From contig NZ_CP045732.1 of assembly GCF_016864235.1 (NCBI RefSeq), forward strand, positions 2,542,001 through 2,606,000: a DNA stretch of 64,000 nt, read 5' to 3'. Made by a program: the position numbers and the translations under genes. The notes under the pieces were generated by a model. That model did not search any database and had not been told where the DNA came from. It saw only the letters and a list, made by a program, of their open reading frames with translations. Position 1 is the stretch's first letter, and every line of letters begins with the position of its first letter. This document shows positions 1 through 8,376 of this stretch, in pieces. Source of the stretch: Legionella sp. MW5194. Lineage in GTDB: Bacteria > Pseudomonadota > Gammaproteobacteria > Legionellales > Legionellaceae.

Positions 1-399
1 TCCCACTAAATCAACAGTGTAATTTCCTGCTAAGGGGGTTTGATTTTTCTGTCGGGTGAGCTCTTTTAAAACCTCCACCTCATTGACAACGCTTGCATCA
101 TCGATTTTTTTAATGGCTATCCAACGATTAGCCTCGGTATGTTGTATTTTGTAGACAACAGAAAAGGCGCCCATCCCAATTTTGGTCTTGGTTTCAGGTT
201 TGTACTCTGTACTGCAATCAATCAGCTCCTCCTCACAGTCTGTTTTTTCTGACTTGTCACCCGGTATTTGGCTGATCTCCTTCCCCTTGTTGCCGCCTGA
301 CACGTCGCTGGGAGAGGGCATTGTTTTGCTTTCGTTGGCTTCGTTCTCGTTTGAAGAAGCGTGAATCGCTTCATTTACGCTCTGTTGAGTATTGGGCAT
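1..399 (-). CDS. Ser/Thr protein kinase, N-terminal part (cut by window edge)
   Basis: The reading frame opens at an ATG at 399 and runs off the left edge, giving the first 133 residues of a protein kinase. A Gly-rich loop (GMGAFS, about residues 75-80) is followed by VVYK and the ATP-anchoring Lys97 in IAIK. Residues 1-70 are polar and low-complexity, as in the neighbouring kinase at 615-1721. Both proteins begin MPNT, and both genes have the same 13-nt start region, TGGAGTCTTTATG, so they are probably tandem duplicates. A PmrA-like box lies upstream (484-500). Legionella exports several eukaryote-like kinases (the LegK group) through Dot/Icm. Effector status here is inferred, and the catalytic half is outside the window. 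Confidence 0.8.
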   Translation of the reverse strand, partial: MPNTQQSVNEAIHASSNENEANESKTMPSPSDVSGGNKGKEISQIPGDKSEKTDCEEELIDCSTEYKPETKTKIGMGAFSVVYKIQHTEANRWIAIKKIDDASVVNEVEVLKELTRQKNQTPLAGNYTVDLVG

Positions 400-467
400 A
401 AAGACTCCAAAAATAAGACAGACCCGGTCTAGCCAAGGATTGTTTTGATCAAAGTTAATACTTATGA

Positions 468-500
468 ATTTTATTAAAAACACATTAACGAATTATTAAG
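468..500 (-). promoter_or_regulatory. PmrA-like tandem box with -10 hexamer upstream of the kinase at the left edge
   Basis: Read on the minus strand, the half-sites CTTAAT (495-500) and GTTAAT (484-489) are separated by 5 nt. They are followed 10 nt later by TAAAAT (468-473), a good -10 element. The arrangement matches the Legionella PmrA consensus cTTAATatT-N2-cTTAATatT. Three other putative effector genes in the window have the same layout. Binding is inferred. Confidence 0.6.
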
Positions 501-614
501 CAGAGCCGAGACTCCCTCGCCGGCGAGATGGCATCTCTGTTTAGTCCAGCCTGCTGGTTGATGGGCTGCCGCGGGCTAAGCCGCGGCGTATCGCGAGTGA
601 AACGATAAGTTAAG

Positions 615-1721
615 TTATTTGGGAGCCAGCATTGAACTGTCTTCTTCAACAAGGTCAGCGGGTATATGCCGCTTGGCGCGATCCTGGTGCCATAACGACT
701 GGATGATGGTGGAAACCTTCACTGGGCATTGTTCGGGCAAGTCATAACGCTCTCCCTTAACCACCCGATTTTGGTATAACTGGTCCATGTTGTCTTCATA
801 GACTTCATCGCGAGCGGCCAATTCCCAGAAAGTGATGCCCAGGGAAAAGTAATCGGCACTGGCTTCAAGCTTCAAGTCGCTGACAACTTTCTCTTTTGTC
901 CCTTTGGATTTCTGATTGAGTCTGTACAGTTCGATAATTTCGGGGGCACAGTAAAGCGGCGTGCCAACAGCCTCTGCTTGACTTCCTAATTCCCCCGCCA
1001 GCCCAAAATCACAGAATTTCGGTTGGTACGTTGCAGTTAACAGGATGTTATGCGGTTTAATATCACGATGAGCAATGCCCATGCTGTGAATAAAATTCAG
1101 CCCTTTGAGGCAATGAAGCATGATTGGATAAGCGATTTTCCAGTAAGCATCCCAGTTTTGCCTGGGAATTGCTTTAAAATTATTAAGAAACCCATCCAGA
1201 TCACCTTGCGGCATGTACTCCATCACCAGGTAAAATTTGCCTTCGAGCCCAATACGGTCTAAAAAATCAACGGTATACTTTCCTTCCAATGCTGTTGCTT
1301 TTTTCTTCTGAGTGAGCTTGTCTAAAATTTTTGCGTCCTTTTCGACTGTCTTCTCCTCATCAAATTCTTTGATCGCTGCCCATTGACCAGTCCTGGCGTT
1401 CTGTATTTTATACACCACAGAAAAATTACCGGAACCAATTTTTACCCTGGTTTTTCGGTCATACTCATCATTGGTAGCAACAAGCTCAATGTCGGTTTCT
1501 GTTTTTTCAGATTTGTTATTGGATGATTTATGGGCATTCTTGTTTTCAGGCGATTCAAAATAAGGCGGCAGGCTCTCTGCTTCACTCCCTACGCTCCCAT
1601 GGTCTTTACTTGCTTTAACGAGTTCAAAATAGGGAAGATCCTGCGAGGCATTGCCATCGCTTTTTTCGGAAGAAGAGAAGGGGCTTAACTCCACAATGGT
1701 CAGGGGATTAGTATTAGGCAT
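615..1721 (-). CDS. Eukaryote-like Ser/Thr protein kinase, putative Dot/Icm effector
   Basis: A 368-aa protein with an intact kinase domain: Gly-rich loop GSGNFS (96-101), Lys118 in AAIK, catalytic HRDIKPHN (Asp220, Asn225), DFG (238-240) and CAPE (258-261). All residues needed for phosphotransfer are present, so it should be active on Ser/Thr. The first 90 residues are polar and disordered-looking, and no signal peptide or membrane segment is visible. The C-terminus (VEEDSSMLAPK) has a short acidic patch followed by small and hydrophobic residues, which fits the E-block type of Dot/Icm signal. It resembles the LegK family in general, but no specific LegK can be assigned. It shares MPNT and the ribosome-binding region with the kinase at the left edge. 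Confidence 0.85.
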   Translation of the reverse strand: MPNTNPLTIVELSPFSSSEKSDGNASQDLPYFELVKASKDHGSVGSEAESLPPYFESPENKNAHKSSNNKSEKTETDIELVATNDEYDRKTRVKIGSGNFSVVYKIQNARTGQWAAIKEFDEEKTVEKDAKILDKLTQKKKATALEGKYTVDFLDRIGLEGKFYLVMEYMPQGDLDGFLNNFKAIPRQNWDAYWKIAYPIMLHCLKGLNFIHSMGIAHRDIKPHNILLTATYQPKFCDFGLAGELGSQAEAVGTPLYCAPEIIELYRLNQKSKGTKEKVVSDLKLEASADYFSLGITFWELAARDEVYEDNMDQLYQNRVVKGERYDLPEQCPVKVSTIIQSLWHQDRAKRHIPADLVEEDSSMLAPK

Positions 1722-1749
1722 AAAGACTCCAAAGAGATCGAATGGATCG

Positions 1750-1758
1750 ATTATATCA
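1750..1758 (-). promoter_or_regulatory. Extended -10 promoter element for the kinase gene
   Basis: On the minus strand TGATATAAT combines a perfect TATAAT (1750-1755) with an upstream TG, about 30 nt before the kinase start. No convincing -35 or PmrA-type repeat is seen, unlike the neighbouring paralogue, so the two kinases may be differently controlled. Confidence 0.45.
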
Positions 1759-1862
1759 CGTTCTGATTTAATTTAGAACAATAACTACCTTTCCTGCCGC
1801 ATGCGTGATGTTGTCAGTCTGATTGAGTATAATTAAATTAGGTTTGTATAAGGGTTTTAGTA

Positions 1863-2420
1863 ATGGCGGATGATGGGGTATCTGATCAAGACAAGGCGTT
1901 GTTTCGTCAGGCCATGCAGTCGGTTAAACCGCTCAAAAAGGGTAAGGCCACGCCTGTGAGTGACATCAGAGCACCGCAAAATCATACCGCCCCACCCAAA
2001 CAGCCGCGACGTGAAACGCCACCTCCCTCCGCGATGAATCTGTCCAGCTATTATACTGACGAGGTATTGGCACACACGACCTTATCGTACACGAGCCATG
2101 GCATTCCAGCCAAACGATTCCGGGAGTTGAAAACAGGCGCCATCCATTGGCAAGCCAAACTGGATTTACATGGCTTAACCACAGAAGATGCTCGAGAAAC
2201 ACTCCTTTCCTTTATCCTTTGTCAATATGAAGCAGGGCATCGCTCGATTCTGATTATTCATGGTAAAGGCGGCGTGCATGGGGAAGCGCCTGTGTTAAAA
2301 AACCTGGTTAATCATTGGCTCAAACAGATTCCCACCGTGCTGGCTTTCCATAGCGCCAAGCCCAAAGACGGCGGTACAGGGGCCCTGTATGTATTATTAA
2401 AGAGGCAACGTCATGATTAA
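1863..2420 (+). CDS. Smr-domain protein (SmrA/YdaL-like)
   Basis: A 185-aa protein with a C-terminal Smr domain. LDLHGLT at about residues 101-107 and IHGKGGVHG at about 137-145 are the two hallmark motifs, followed by the usual GALYVLLKR ending. Smr domains bind nucleic acid and many act as endonucleases. Stand-alone proteins of this size in gammaproteobacteria are called SmrA or SmrB, and SmrB acts on stalled ribosomes. Residues 20-60 are a Pro/Arg-rich linker. An AAGGG ribosome-binding site supports the ATG at 1863. The precise substrate is not evident from sequence. Confidence 0.88.
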   Translation: MADDGVSDQDKALFRQAMQSVKPLKKGKATPVSDIRAPQNHTAPPKQPRRETPPPSAMNLSSYYTDEVLAHTTLSYTSHGIPAKRFRELKTGAIHWQAKLDLHGLTTEDARETLLSFILCQYEAGHRSILIIHGKGGVHGEAPVLKNLVNHWLKQIPTVLAFHSAKPKDGGTGALYVLLKRQRHD

Positions 2421-2520
2421 TGCATGAAATGAATGCCCTTTCCAGCTTTTGCATGCGTTTTCGATTGAATTTATCGTCATAAACGCTTACCATTTGCACA
2501 AATTTAAGTATGAAACGATC

Positions 2521-3156
2521 ATGAGTAAAAAAGCGATTATCATCGGGATTTCAGGCCCTTCTGCCTCAGGCAAAAGTCTTTTAGCCAATACCATTGTCAA
2601 TGAACTTGGTTCTGAGCAAGTGGTTGTAATTTCAGAAGATGCTTACTATAAAGACAACAGTCATCTTCCTTTTGCCGAAAGGGAAAAAATCAACTACGAC
2701 CACCCCAATGCCTTTGATCACGCCCTGCTGTGCCAGCATTTAAAAAGTCTGCAGGATGGCGAATCGGTAGAAATTCCAATTTACTCCCATTCCAAACACA
2801 TCCGCCTGCCTGAAACCCGCAAGGTGGGACAGCATGCCATTATTGTACTGGAAGGGATTTTATTGTTCAGCGACAAAGCCCTGCGTGAAATCATGGACAT
2901 CCGCATTTTCATGTCAACGCCCCTGGATGTCTGCCTGACCCGCCGTTTAAAACGGGATGTGGTTGAACGGCATCGTTCCTTTGAATCCGTGGTTCATCAG
3001 TACGAAACGACCGTCAGGCCCATGTACCTGCAATTTATCGAGCCTTCAAGCCGTTATGCGGATATTATTGTTCCCCGTGGTGGTGAAAACCGGATTGCTA
3101 TTGACATGATTCAAGCCAAAATGCGCGAACTGCTTGCGACTCATAAAAAAGATTAG
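2521..3156 (+). CDS. udk: Uridine kinase
   Basis: Phosphorylates uridine and cytidine to UMP and CMP in pyrimidine salvage, using ATP or GTP. The P-loop GPSASGKS lies directly after the start, followed by the SEDAYYKD and [10 protein letters not shown] nucleoside-binding motifs and the EGILLF Walker B-like strand. An open frame extends upstream to 2449, but family alignment places the start at MSKKAIIIG (2521), giving 211 aa, the usual length. It ends 11 bp before fabI and may be transcribed with it. Confidence 0.92.
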   Translation: MSKKAIIIGISGPSASGKSLLANTIVNELGSEQVVVISEDAYYKDNSHLPFAEREKINYDHPNAFDHALLCQHLKSLQDGESVEIPIYSHSKHIRLPETRKVGQHAIIVLEGILLFSDKALREIMDIRIFMSTPLDVCLTRRLKRDVVERHRSFESVVHQYETTVRPMYLQFIEPSSRYADIIVPRGGENRIAIDMIQAKMRELLATHKKD

Positions 3157-3167
3157 AGGAGTATATG

Positions 3168-3953
3168 ATGGGATTTTTAAATGGAAAAAAGGCTCTGATT
3201 GTTGGCCTTGCCAGTAACCGTTCGATAGCTTACGGCATTGCCAAAGCCTTCCATGAGCAAGGCGCACAATTGGCTTTTACCTATCAAAATGAAAAGTTAC
3301 GGGAGCGGGTCGAAACCATGGCGGCCGAATTCGGTTCCAGCCTGACGCTTCCCTGCGATGTAGCCAGTGATCAGGCTATCCACGCCGTTTTTGAGCAATT
3401 GAGCAACCAATGGGATAAACTCGACATCGTGATTCATTCCGTCGCCTTTGCGCCAGCCGATCAAATCAGCGGCGACTTTGTTGAATCCGTGAACCGTGAA
3501 GGGTTTCGCATTGCCCATGACATCAGCGCATACAGCCTGGTGGCTTTGGCCAAAGCCGCGCTTCCCATGATGACTGACACCGGCTCCATTTTGACTTTAA
3601 GCTATTACGGTGCTGAAAAGGCCGTACCCAACTACAATGTCATGGGCATTGCCAAAGCCAGCCTCGAAGCCTCCGTGCGCTACCTCGCGGCAAGCCTGGG
3701 TCCCAAAGGCATCCGTGTCAATGCGATTTCCGCAGGCCCCATTAAGACGCTGGCTGCGGCGGGCATTAAGGATTTTCGAAAAATGCAGGCCTCCTATGCC
3801 AATGCCACGCCGATGCGACGCAATGTCACCGCGGAAGAAGTGGGCAATACCGCCGCCTTCCTCTGCTCTGATTTAGCTTCAGGCATTACTGCTGAAGTCA
3901 TCCATGTGGATGCGGGTTACCATGCCGTTTCCATGTCGGACTTAACCGAGTAA
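3168..3953 (+). CDS. fabI: Enoyl-[acyl-carrier-protein] reductase (NADH), FabI type
   Basis: Catalyses the last step of each fatty-acid elongation cycle, reducing trans-2-enoyl-ACP with NADH. It is a short-chain dehydrogenase fold of 261 aa. Evidence includes the FabI-type start [13 protein letters not shown], the atypical dinucleotide motif [11 protein letters not shown], and the catalytic Tyr-x6-Lys in [14 protein letters not shown] lies 6 nt before the ATG at 3168, which is preferred over the adjacent ATG at 3165. FabI is the target of triclosan and isoniazid-like inhibitors in other bacteria. A hairpin follows the stop. Confidence 0.95.
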   Translation: MGFLNGKKALIVGLASNRSIAYGIAKAFHEQGAQLAFTYQNEKLRERVETMAAEFGSSLTLPCDVASDQAIHAVFEQLSNQWDKLDIVIHSVAFAPADQISGDFVESVNREGFRIAHDISAYSLVALAKAALPMMTDTGSILTLSYYGAEKAVPNYNVMGIAKASLEASVRYLAASLGPKGIRVNAISAGPIKTLAAAGIKDFRKMQASYANATPMRRNVTAEEVGNTAAFLCSDLASGITAEVIHVDAGYHAVSMSDLTE

Positions 3954-3972
3954 CCCTCTTTAATTGACGCGA

Positions 3973-3992
3973 TGCTGGGCCTTAACCCAGCA
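3973..3992 (+). terminator. Hairpin downstream of fabI
   Basis: TGCTGGG and CCCAGCA (7 bp, perfect) enclose a 6-nt loop 19 nt after the fabI stop. Only a weak T-rich stretch follows, so it may act as a terminator or as a 3'-end stabilising hairpin. Confidence 0.4.
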
Positions 3993-4055
3993 CGCGCTGC
4001 TTGTTCTCACTCCTCTTACTCTGCATTAATCCATTCATTTTTTAATTGCTTATTA

Positions 4056-4345
4056 GGCAACATCCCGGAAGTTTTTTAGACACGATTCAATCTTGAGTTG
4101 AGCGCAACTTTTTTATTTCGCCTCGATCGGCCCCCTCTCCCGCGCCAGGAGCTTTGATTGTATGATGATGCTTTTCGCGGGAGAGGGATCAGATCGAGGC
4201 TAAATTAGAAATCTGGGCTCAATTCAAGATTAAATGGTGCTCAGAAAACTTCAGGGACGTTGCCTAGTATGATGACGCCTTTCGCGGAAAGGGGGCAGAT
4301 CGAGGCAAGATTGCATTATGTCTAAAAAACTTCCGGGACGTTGCC
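4056..4345. mobile_element. MITE-like palindromic element with 27-bp terminal inverted repeats
   Basis: This element accounts for most of the 531-bp gene-free stretch between fabI and the 441-aa gene. The left end (4056-4082) and right end (4319-4345) are inverted repeats matching at 26 of 27 positions, both ending in GGCAAC/GTTGCC. Inside are further nested inverted repeats: about 4085-4106 with 4214-4234, and a pair of CCTCGATC...CTCTCCCGCG arms (about 4122-4145 with 4176-4199). A third, imperfect end copy lies at 4243-4264, and 4268-4345 repeats the right arm. This suggests an ancestral element of about 209 bp (4056-4264) whose right arm was duplicated. It has no coding capacity, and no target duplication is obvious. 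Mobility is inferred from structure only. Confidence 0.6.
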
Positions 4346-4484
4346 CGTAAGGCATGGATTCAATAGATTGGTTCAGGCAGATAAAACACCTTCTGCCCTG
4401 AATTGGATAAACACTTCAGCTGTTACTGTTATTAGCATCTGAAGCTGGGGCACACGCAGGGGGCGCCCCAGGAAATTAATCAGT

Positions 4485-5810
4485 CTAGACGAAATGAGGT
4501 GCAGTGGGCGTATAGACCGGCTGAATTGCCACGTAAGGTGGAGGTGATTCAGCGTAAGACTCCATGTTGGATGGATAACCATGATGGTGTTGCGTGTAAG
4601 TATCAGGCTGTGACGGCATGTTCAGTTGCGGGTAAAGATTTCCGGTCTGATAAACATAACCCTGAGTCTGTGCATCATAATAATAGGCAGGCATTAACAC
4701 CTGTGGACGTCGTAAATTGAACGTCATGTCATCGATTTTGATTTCCTCTAATTCACCGCGTCTTAGCTGACGAACCTGAGCTAAAATCGCCTGTTTTTCC
4801 CCGCCCCGGGTCGTAAACCAACGATTTAATAAGGACGGTACTGAGTCCTCGCCCATCTTCTCGCGAAGGGCTGTGATGGCGCATTTGATAGCAATCGGAT
4901 CAAGTCCTGCGACCAACAAATCGTTCATTTCTGAATCCGTTAATTGAAAACGGCAGGCATCCATGGGATCAATTGCATCGTTGTTTTTCAAAAGGTAGGT
5001 TTGTAATTTGTTGGTCGCAAAACAACCCAGGGCACCTAAAGCCAGTGACAGGCAGACGGTAGTAAAAACAACCAGCCCCACGGGATTACTGATTCCAGCC
5101 GCCAGAATCAGCGCGGACAAAGGTGATGCAACCACCATCGTACCCAACAAGGCCCCTGCCGTAGTGAAAGCAGCCATGCTTGACAGGGTGATAAACGCCT
5201 GCAGCCAGCCTTCATTCCAGACAAAGCGCTCCAGGCTATTCAAGGTCTGACTTAACATGTAATAAAGCGCGATACAGGCCAGCACCGCAGCAATAAGCAC
5301 AACTACCAGCAGAATCAAAAAGGCTAAGCCTTCGCCGTTGATGCTGTCACTGCTGCCATGACCATGATGATGAGATCCCCACCATCCCCCATGGTGATGG
5401 TGGGCGTGAAGGCTGCTGAAATAAAGGTTCAGCATGGCCCAATCAAAAAAGGCGTCATGTCGGCAATAAGGATCGGGATTGACGACTAAAATAAAATCGT
5501 GTTTCTTCTTAAGCTTGTTTTTAATGTTTTCTTGACGTTGAAATTCTTGCAATTGGGCGAAATTATTTCTATACAATGGCGTGGAAGCGATAAAGGCGTT
5601 AAACACAGCCCATGCCTTGCCTTGCTCTTCATAATTTAGACCAAAAAAAGCAGAGCCCTCATTTGCCAATTCGCCATAGACTTTAAAATAGAGGGTCCAG
5701 TAAATTTGATCAGGTGCTAATTTGGGACTTTTCTCACAGAGCGTCTTATAATCCGCTGCCAAACCTAAATACAGCTGCGACAGCATGTTATCAGAAAAAT
5801 TTTTTGCCAT
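4485..5810 (-). CDS. Unknown membrane protein with His-rich stretch and C-terminal PPPY motif
   Basis: A 441-aa protein with no family I recognise. Residues 1-130 are soluble and helix-rich. Residues 135-152 form a His/Gly/Trp-rich segment (HAHHHHGGWWGSHHHGHG). Hydrophobic segments lie at about 161-187 and 205-264. A soluble region of about 270-360 precedes a Tyr/Pro/Gln-rich tail ending SPPPYVAIQPVYTPTAPHFV. The tail contains a PPxY motif (423-426), a ligand of eukaryotic WW domains, which is unusual for a bacterial protein. There is no signal peptide. GGGAG supports the start. The architecture fits a membrane-inserted Dot/Icm effector, but that is inference. The His-rich stretch could instead bind metal. 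Confidence 0.7.
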   Translation of the reverse strand: MAKNFSDNMLSQLYLGLAADYKTLCEKSPKLAPDQIYWTLYFKVYGELANEGSAFFGLNYEEQGKAWAVFNAFIASTPLYRNNFAQLQEFQRQENIKNKLKKKHDFILVVNPDPYCRHDAFFDWAMLNLYFSSLHAHHHHGGWWGSHHHGHGSSDSINGEGLAFLILLVVVLIAAVLACIALYYMLSQTLNSLERFVWNEGWLQAFITLSSMAAFTTAGALLGTMVVASPLSALILAAGISNPVGLVVFTTVCLSLALGALGCFATNKLQTYLLKNNDAIDPMDACRFQLTDSEMNDLLVAGLDPIAIKCAITALREKMGEDSVPSLLNRWFTTRGGEKQAILAQVRQLRRGELEEIKIDDMTFNLRRPQVLMPAYYYDAQTQGYVYQTGNLYPQLNMPSQPDTYTQHHHGYPSNMESYAESPPPYVAIQPVYTPTAPHFV

Positions 5811-5840
5811 ACGCTTACTCCCTAAACAACGCTATACCAT

Positions 5841-7721
5841 TTACTGATGCCGTTCGATTTTCGCTTTGGCAATGATGCTATTGACGTACAGATCGTAATC
5901 CATAACCCCGTAACTCGATTCAATTTGCTGAGCCAAACTTGCCTGTTGCTCTTTATCCAGCGAAGAATAACGGCCATCATTAATTTTTTTAAGCTGGACA
6001 ATTACGTAGTCACCGTTGACCAGACTGCGACCTTCGCGGCTATTGACACGCGGCAGACTGAAAGCAAGATCATTGATCATGGCATCGGCTTTGTCGGTAT
6101 CGCGTGTGGCTTGTTCTACTTCATGCCAGGTCAATTTTTTCTCGTCGATGATTTTTTCCTGCTTGTCCTTGTCGGACTTGGTGGAGAGCAAATCCAGACC
6201 TAACTGTTTTGCTTCCTTGCGAGCCTGCAGCAGGGTTAGTTTTTTAACAATGGTATCCTTCACCTGGTCCAGGGGCTTTTTGGAGGCAGGAATGTGTTTG
6301 TTTACTCGAAGAACAATGATGCTGTCATTGTCCAATTGCACCGGTTCACTATTATTGCCCAACTCCAGCACATCGTGACTGAATGCCGTATTGACAATCT
6401 GCTTGTTGCGGGTAATGTCGCTTTGGCCACCCTGGCGGGTAAACGCTTCGGTTTGCTCAATGTTCAGTTTCAATTCATCGGCTGCCGGCGACAGCGAATC
6501 GGGAGTCTGGTAGCTTAGATCTGTCAACTGTTCCAACACCTGAGCATAATTGGCCTGGGCCAGTTCAGCAGAAAGCTGTTCGGAAATTTCTTTCTTTACG
6601 TCTGTCAGCGGCTTAAGCTTGGCCGGCTTGTAGGCGATGAGTTTAAAGATCTCATAACCATGCGCTGTTTTAAATGGGGCAGAAATCTGGCCAGGCTGAG
6701 TCAGGCCTGACAGGGCCTTATCAAATTCCGTGCTACCAGCCACAATCCAGGGCAAGACGCCATTGTTGGCCGCAGACAATTTATCCGCTGACATGGTTTT
6801 TGCCCATTGAGAAAATTGCATGGGGTTATTTTCAAGCGCCTGATAGGCTTCCTCCGCCTTTTGTTTAATCTGCTTTTCCGTTTCCACACTGGCGTCGTCC
6901 GGTATCGCGAACAGGATGTGGGCCACTTGCCATTGAGCAGGTGTCAGAAAATTGCTTTGATTGTCTTCATAGTAACGCTGAATGTCGCTGTCAGTGATCT
7001 GAATGTTTTTACGGATGTCCTGCATGGACAGGCGAATGTAATCAATGCTGACTTTTTCCGGTTCGATGAATTGCTGTTGATGTTTTTTATAGTAAGCAGC
7101 CACCTGTGAATCATCAATTTTAATGTGATCAGTGAATAACGAGGTAGGAATTTCAAGGTAATTGTAATCACGGGTTTGCATGTACAGTTTGACAAAGCGT
7201 TTGATTTCTTCGGGTAAAGCGAAGGCACTGCCCATGAAAGCAAACCGTTGTTGATTCAGCAGCATGCCCTGACGCACTTCTTTCTGAAAAGACTCCGGAG
7301 TGAACATGGCACCGCTTAAAGCCTGCTGGTAACGTTCCGTAGAGAAATGACCATCCTGTTGAAACTGGGGAATACTGACGATGGCGGCATTGGCCTGTTC
7401 AGGACTCACCTCAAAGCCTGCCCCCTTCGCCGCTTGCACGGTAATCTGATTGACAATCATGTTTTCCAGTACTTCTTTACGCAAGGCCACTTCACTGGCG
7501 GTTGTCATTTGCGAAGGGTCGCGCTGCTGACGGGCACGGCGATAACTGATTTCAAAGGATTGCTTGCTGATGGGCTCACCATTAACGGTCACTTCAGAAT
7601 CTGATGCCTGATGAGACTGCATATAATAGTCGACTCCGAATAAAGTGAAGGTTACCGCAATCAGAATAATCACTACCCAGGCTACCACGCCCTGTATGCG
7701 TTCATTTAACTTTTGCAACAT
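5841..7721 (-). CDS. ppiD: Periplasmic folding chaperone PpiD (peptidyl-prolyl isomerase, SurA-like)
   Basis: A 626-aa inner-membrane-anchored periplasmic chaperone near the Sec translocon. One N-terminal anchor (about residues 13-33, VVAWVVIILIAVTFTLFGVD) precedes a SurA_N-like helical domain that starts with VTVNGEPISKQSFE. A parvulin-type domain occupies about 255-365 (VAHILFAI, FSQWAKTMS, GYEIFKL), and a long C-terminal SurA-like region follows. Length and order match PpiD of other gammaproteobacteria (about 620 aa). It lies downstream of hupB and the two tRNA genes, the same hupB-ppiD neighbourhood as in Escherichia coli. Confidence 0.93.
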   Translation of the reverse strand: MLQKLNERIQGVVAWVVIILIAVTFTLFGVDYYMQSHQASDSEVTVNGEPISKQSFEISYRRARQQRDPSQMTTASEVALRKEVLENMIVNQITVQAAKGAGFEVSPEQANAAIVSIPQFQQDGHFSTERYQQALSGAMFTPESFQKEVRQGMLLNQQRFAFMGSAFALPEEIKRFVKLYMQTRDYNYLEIPTSLFTDHIKIDDSQVAAYYKKHQQQFIEPEKVSIDYIRLSMQDIRKNIQITDSDIQRYYEDNQSNFLTPAQWQVAHILFAIPDDASVETEKQIKQKAEEAYQALENNPMQFSQWAKTMSADKLSAANNGVLPWIVAGSTEFDKALSGLTQPGQISAPFKTAHGYEIFKLIAYKPAKLKPLTDVKKEISEQLSAELAQANYAQVLEQLTDLSYQTPDSLSPAADELKLNIEQTEAFTRQGGQSDITRNKQIVNTAFSHDVLELGNNSEPVQLDNDSIIVLRVNKHIPASKKPLDQVKDTIVKKLTLLQARKEAKQLGLDLLSTKSDKDKQEKIIDEKKLTWHEVEQATRDTDKADAMINDLAFSLPRVNSREGRSLVNGDYVIVQLKKINDGRYSSLDKEQQASLAQQIESSYGVMDYDLYVNSIIAKAKIERHQ

Positions 7722-7809
7722 ATTCGAAGTTCCATATTTTAATGTAAATACGCAAGAAATTCAGATTAACTCGGTTGATAAAAAAAACGCGCCATACGGC
7801 GCGTTAATC

Positions 7810-7886
7810 TGGCGGAGTGGACGGGGCTCGAACCCGCGACCCCCGGCGTGACAGGCCGGTATTCTGACCAACTGAACTACCACTCC
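7810..7886 (-). tRNA. tRNA-Asp (GTC)
   Basis: A 77-nt cloverleaf with acceptor stem GGAGTGG/CCACTCC, T-loop GGTTCGAGCC, anticodon loop CTGTCAC (anticodon GTC) and an encoded CCA end. It lies 6 nt after tRNA-Val. Confidence 0.96.
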
Positions 7887-7892
7887 AATTCT

Positions 7893-7968
7893 TGGTGGGT
7901 GCTGCAGGGATCGAACCTGCGACCCTCGCCTTGTAAGGGCGATGCTCTCCCAGCTGAGCTAAGCACCC
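7893..7968 (-). tRNA. tRNA-Val (TAC)
   Basis: A 76-nt cloverleaf with acceptor GGGTGCT/AGCACCC, T-arm GGTTCGATCC, anticodon loop CTTACAA (anticodon TAC) and an encoded CCA. It starts only 7 nt after the hupB stop, so it is probably processed from a hupB-tRNA-Val-tRNA-Asp transcript. Confidence 0.96.
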
Positions 7969-7975
7969 AAAAAAC

Positions 7976-8254
7976 TTACGCTTCCTGTACTGCTTCCTTC
8001 AAATTCTTTCCAGACTTGAATCTTGGAACTCTTGAAGCAGGGATCTGAATGGTTTTGCCAGTTTGTGGATTTCTTCCTGTACGAGCAGAACGATTGCCAA
8101 CTGAAAATGAACCGAATCCTGGTAACACAACATCATGGCCGTTTCTTAAAGCATCAGTCACAGTCGCAATAAAAGTATCTAATACACGACTGGTATCTGC
8201 TTTAGTAACACCAGCACTACTAGCAATTGCTTCTACCAATTCACTCTTCTTCAT
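7976..8254 (-). CDS. hupB: DNA-binding protein HU (beta-type)
   Basis: A 92-aa nucleoid protein that binds and bends DNA as a dimer. The signature region LPGFGSFSVGNRSARTGRNP and the DNA-intercalating arm with NPQTGKTIQIPAS are intact. The frame is open upstream to 8278, but the ATG at 8254 (MKKSELVEA) is preferred because it has GGGGAAAAG upstream and gives the standard HU length. Position between lon and ppiD is the classical hupB location. Confidence 0.96.
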   Translation of the reverse strand: MKKSELVEAIASSAGVTKADTSRVLDTFIATVTDALRNGHDVVLPGFGSFSVGNRSARTGRNPQTGKTIQIPASRVPRFKSGKNLKEAVQEA

Positions 8255-8335
8255 CTTTTCCCCTATCCAGTTATTCATCCATAAGTTGAGTCGATTAACT
8301 GCATCTTCTCGGTTTAAGCGTCCACATCCTTGAAC

Positions 8336-8354
8336 TGCCCGCCACTGGCGGGCA
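8336..8354 (-). terminator. Perfect GC-rich hairpin between lon and hupB
   Basis: TGCCCGCCA and TGGCGGGCA form a perfect 9-bp palindrome around a single base, just past the lon stop codon. No clear U-tract follows, so it may separate lon from hupB transcripts or stabilise the lon 3' end. Confidence 0.4.
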
Positions 8355-8376
8355 ACGGAATGAAATATACCCCTTA

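Noticed and set aside
765-1721. PPxY-type motif in the kinase (LPPYFESPEN)
   Set aside because: The sequence is PPYF, not PPxY, so a WW-domain ligand cannot be claimed.
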